64,000 bases of DNA. Origin: Chloroflexota bacterium (GTDB lineage: Bacteria > Chloroflexota > Limnocylindria > Limnocylindrales > CSP1-4). This document shows, piece by piece, positions 61,627-64,000 of the stretch. The position numbers were made by a program, and so were the translations under genes. The stretch covers positions 18,286 through 82,285 of the forward strand of contig JAKOQS010000066.1 of the NCBI GenBank assembly GCA_029778235.1, read 5' to 3'. The notes beneath the pieces are model-generated. The model saw only the letters and a program-made list of their open reading frames with translations, did no database searches and was not told the origin of the DNA. Within the stretch, counting starts at the first letter, position 1, and each line of letters starts with the position of its first letter.

Positions 61627-62062
61627 TGAGTGTCCTCCTCTGCGGATGTCCGACCGAGCGGCATGCGCCGTCCCGGCCCGATCGCCCGGCCGGCAGGACC
61701 GTCCCCGCGGTCCTCCGCTGTGGAGCCGGCCGGCTCCTCCAAGTGTGCGCTCCACGTCCGCTGGCCCGTGGGCCCTCCGACCCGAGCGGCACAGGCGGTG
61801 GAGTCACATGCGCCCAGTATCCGGGAACGGACGGCGTCGCGCACGGCCCGGACATGCGGCTGGCGGCCGGCGCTGGGACGCGCGTCCCGGGGCCGGCTCG
61901 TCCCCGGGGCCGGCCCGGCCATGCTCCGTGACCGCCGGCAGCGCGAGCCCTCCGCTCTTGCTGCCATGGTGCAACATGTGGTGCATCATCGCGACCCGGC
62001 GAGCCGAAAGGTAGCAGCGCCATCGTGCCGACGCAAGGCCGTTCCGACATCCCCGGACGCCC
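61627..62062. promoter_or_regulatory. Divergent control region between ABC operon and iclR gene
   Basis: 436-bp non-coding region. It holds direct repeats TGGTGCA at 61967-61973 and 61979-61985 (12-nt spacing), a possible binding site for the divergent IclR regulator. I see no other clear structure and no gene. Confidence 0.5.
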
Positions 62063-62905
62063 GTGAGCGACACCGTCCAGGCCGTCGAGCGGGCGCTCCG
62101 CATGCTCGAGGAGATCGCCGCGAGCCCCGCGCCCCCGAGCGCGCCCGAGATCGCCCGTGGAGCCGGCGTCAACCGCGCCACCGCCTGGCGCCTGCTGCGC
62201 ACCCTCGAGTCGTTCGACCTGGTCCGACGCGACCCCCACTCCGGACGGTACGCCGTCTCCTACGGCGTGGTGCGCCTCGCGGCCGCGACGGACGCCGCGA
62301 TGCTCGCGCGGCGGGCACGGCCGGTCCTGGAACGCTTGGCGGCCGAGACCGATGCGAGCGCCTTCCTGGAGGTGCCCACCCATCGCGGGCCGGTCATCAT
62401 CGACGAGGTCCGGCCGTCGACGCCGGTCCTGGTGGACCTCGCGGGCATGGACGTTCCGCTGCACTGCGGCTCGGTGGGCAAGCTGTACCTCGCCTGGCTC
62501 CCGGACGACGAGCTCGAGCGATACCTGGCCTCCGGCCTGGTCCAGGCGACGGAGCACACGCTGACGGATCCGGCCGCGCTCCGGGCCGAGGTGGACACCT
62601 GCCGCCTGACCGGGATCGCGATCAACTACATGGAGCACCGCGAGGAGTGGTGCGGGATCACGGCCGCCGTGCGCGACCGGGCCGGTCGCGATCTCGCGTA
62701 CCTGAACCTGACGCTCCCCACGTTCCGCTGGTCGCGCGACGCGCTGCTCGGGCTGGCGGACCGCCTGCGCGCGGCCGCGGAGGAGGTCGCAGGGCTGGTG
62801 GGCGCGCGGGAGGCCGGCCCAGGCGGCGCCGCACGTGCGGTGGCCGCCACTCCGGCGGAGCGCCGCGGTCGCGCCCGCCACGGCGGGGGTCCGCTCGCTC
62901 GATGA
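62063..62905 (+). CDS. IclR family transcriptional regulator
   Basis: 280-residue regulator. N-terminal winged HTH (AVERALRMLEEIAASPAPPSAPEIARGAGVNRATAWRLLRTLESFDLVRR) and C-terminal effector domain with LHCGSVGKLYLAWLPDDELERYL and GIAINYMEHREEWCGITAAVRD, as in IclR effector pockets. The C-terminal ~50 residues are low-complexity. Divergent from the ABC transporter and overlapping EamA by 4 nt, so it probably controls both in response to the imported or exported solute. Confidence 0.9.
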   Translation: MSDTVQAVERALRMLEEIAASPAPPSAPEIARGAGVNRATAWRLLRTLESFDLVRRDPHSGRYAVSYGVVRLAAATDAAMLARRARPVLERLAAETDASAFLEVPTHRGPVIIDEVRPSTPVLVDLAGMDVPLHCGSVGKLYLAWLPDDELERYLASGLVQATEHTLTDPAALRAEVDTCRLTGIAINYMEHREEWCGITAAVRDRAGRDLAYLNLTLPTFRWSRDALLGLADRLRAAAEEVAGLVGAREAGPGGAARAVAATPAERRGRARHGGGPLAR

Positions 62906-63990
62906 GCCCGCTCGTGATCGGGGTCGTCCTGTTCGCGGCCCTCATGAACGTCACGTGGCACGTCGTCGTGAAGACGTCGGGGGACCCGCTCCTCATGACG
63001 GCGCGCGCGACCGGCGGGTCGATCCTCCTCCTCACGCCGTTCGTCGCCGTCGCGTGGCTCCTCGCCGGCCGGCCGGGCCTGACCCCGACGGGGTGGGTCC
63101 TCGTGGTCGTCTCGGGGGTCGTCGAGCTCGCCTACTTCGTCACCCTCTCCGCGGCGTACCGCCGCGGCGACCTCTCGACGGTCTACCCGATCGCGCGCGG
63201 GACGGCGGCCGTCGGCGCCGTGCTCGCCGGGATCGTCCTCCTCGGGGAACGCCCCGACGCGCTCGCGCTGTGCGGCGTCGCGCTGCTCCTCGCGGGCGGC
63301 TGGTTCGTCCGCAGGCCCGCGATCCACGCGGGCTCGGCCGCGGTGGGGTGGGCCCTCCTGACCGGGCTGACGATCACCACGTACTCCGCGGTCGATGCCG
63401 TCGGATCGCGCCAGGGCCCGCCGTGGCTGTACGGCTGGGCGATGTTCCTCGTCGGGGCAGCGCTGCTCGCCGCGTGGGTCGTGGTCGACGGGCGGACGGG
63501 GTTCACGGCGCGGCTGGCCCGGCGCGCGGTCGCCGCCGGCGGCGTGGCGGCACGGATGGCGGGCGGCACGGACGGGACGGGTCACAGCGCCGGCACGAGC
63601 CGCGCGGGCGCGTGGGCGGGCCGTGACGCGGCTGTCGGCACCGGCGCAGCGACGCACGCCGGACCCGCACGCATCGCGACCGTCGGCGACCCTGTAGAGG
63701 CCGGTCTTCCCGTGACGGACCCGGTGCCAGCCGGCGAGGCGGCGGGCGAGGCGCCCGCGCCGTGGCGCCGCGCCCTCGCGGCCGGGACCCTCATCACGCT
63801 GGCCTACTTCCTCGTCCTGTGGGCCTACTCGGTCGCACCCCTCGCGATCGTCTCCCCCCTGCGCGAGTCCGCGGTCGTGCTCGCGACCGCCTGGGGGATC
63901 CTGGGCCTCGGCGAGCGCGAAGGCGCCGCGGAGCGGATCGGCGGCGCGATCCTCATCGCGCTCGGCGGGGTGCTCGTGGCGGTGGGGTAG
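62902..63990 (+). CDS. EamA/DMT family transporter
   Basis: 362-residue membrane protein with two EamA repeats of about five TM segments each (LSAAYRRGDLSTVYPIARGTAAVGAVLAGIVLLGERP; APLAIVSPLRESAVVLATAWGILGLGEREG). The repeats are separated by a ~90-residue hydrophilic Gly/Ala/Thr-rich insert (about 190-280) that is unusual for the family. EamA proteins are mostly metabolite exporters. ATG 62902 overlaps the iclR stop (ATGA). Confidence 0.88.
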   Translation: MSPLVIGVVLFAALMNVTWHVVVKTSGDPLLMTARATGGSILLLTPFVAVAWLLAGRPGLTPTGWVLVVVSGVVELAYFVTLSAAYRRGDLSTVYPIARGTAAVGAVLAGIVLLGERPDALALCGVALLLAGGWFVRRPAIHAGSAAVGWALLTGLTITTYSAVDAVGSRQGPPWLYGWAMFLVGAALLAAWVVVDGRTGFTARLARRAVAAGGVAARMAGGTDGTGHSAGTSRAGAWAGRDAAVGTGAATHAGPARIATVGDPVEAGLPVTDPVPAGEAAGEAPAPWRRALAAGTLITLAYFLVLWAYSVAPLAIVSPLRESAVVLATAWGILGLGEREGAAERIGGAILIALGGVLVAVG

Positions 63991-64000
63991 GCGGCGCGCC

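Noticed and set aside
1-64000. tRNA genes, CRISPR arrays, insertion sequences, prophage
   Set aside because: I saw no tRNA-like clover-leaf with a CCA-proximal T-arm motif, no repeat-spacer array and no transposase, integrase or phage structural gene. A tRNAscan and an ISfinder search would be decisive.

Overview
The window is 64 kb of very GC-rich bacterial chromosome with dense coding on both strands. GTG starts are frequent, and at least fifteen gene pairs share 1-4 nt stop/start overlaps. Gene content points to a Chloroflexota-like organism, perhaps of the Limnocylindria type: lipoboxed secreted proteins, a 7TM-HD (PgpH-type) phosphodiesterase beside ybeY, a CIRCE-controlled hrcA-grpE-dnaK cluster, a collagen-like secreted protein and an alanine/lysine-tailed S20. 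This placement is inference from content; no rRNA lies in the window. I saw no tRNA, CRISPR array, transposase, integrase or phage gene.

Layout. 1-3255 (-): threonine operon hom-thrC-thrB. 3360-6694 (+): trpS, a PerM-type permease, surE. 6785-9987 (-): two tandem CrtI-like FAD oxidoreductases, divergent from a GcvT-like folate protein (10165-11355, +). 11437-12201 (-): lipoprotein. 12262-15398 (-): B12-type ABC importer btuFCD behind a cobalamin riboswitch. 15622-16552 (-): small SWIM zinc-finger protein and a secreted protein. 16727-20550 (-): metK-manC-pmm. 20726-24912 (-): apt, an MtnA-like protein without its catalytic cysteine, a GNAT protein and ahcY, i.e. methyl-cycle and adenine-salvage genes. 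25042-29420 (-): pth-mfd. 29629-34912 (-): HtrA-like lipoprotein protease, ybeY, 7TM-HD protein, yqeY and rpsU. 35085-37465 (+): an AT-rich operator, an EXLDI-type protein and a DrrAB-type exporter. 37490-39668: AMP-forming acyl-CoA ligase (-) and cupin (+). 39801-48514 (-): hrcA-grpE-dnaK, then dnaJ-prmA-membrane protein-HIT-lipoprotein, split by an opposite-strand polysaccharide deacetylase. 48646-55894: collagen-like protein, hemW, a degenerate CPBP-like membrane protein, lepA, a six-hairpin glycosidase-like protein and tailed rpsT. 56055-63990: ABC importer for an unknown small solute with an FAD oxidoreductase (-), divergent from an IclR regulator and EamA transporter (+).

Most of the window is housekeeping: amino acid synthesis, SAM cycle, translation, ribosome rescue, chaperones and repair. 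The points most worth following are: (1) the rpsU ribosome-binding site, a 13-nt complement to the 16S 3' tail, which suggests S21/anti-SD autoregulation; (2) S20 carrying a ~140-residue histone-H1-like tail; (3) the MtnA-like enzyme with Cys replaced by Gly and an N-terminal extension; (4) the EXLDI/DrrAB cassette with a 28-bp AT-rich palindrome; (5) the IclR/ABC/FAD/EamA solute locus; (6) recurrent TANNNT boxes 8-10 nt before start codons, which suggest leaderless transcription.
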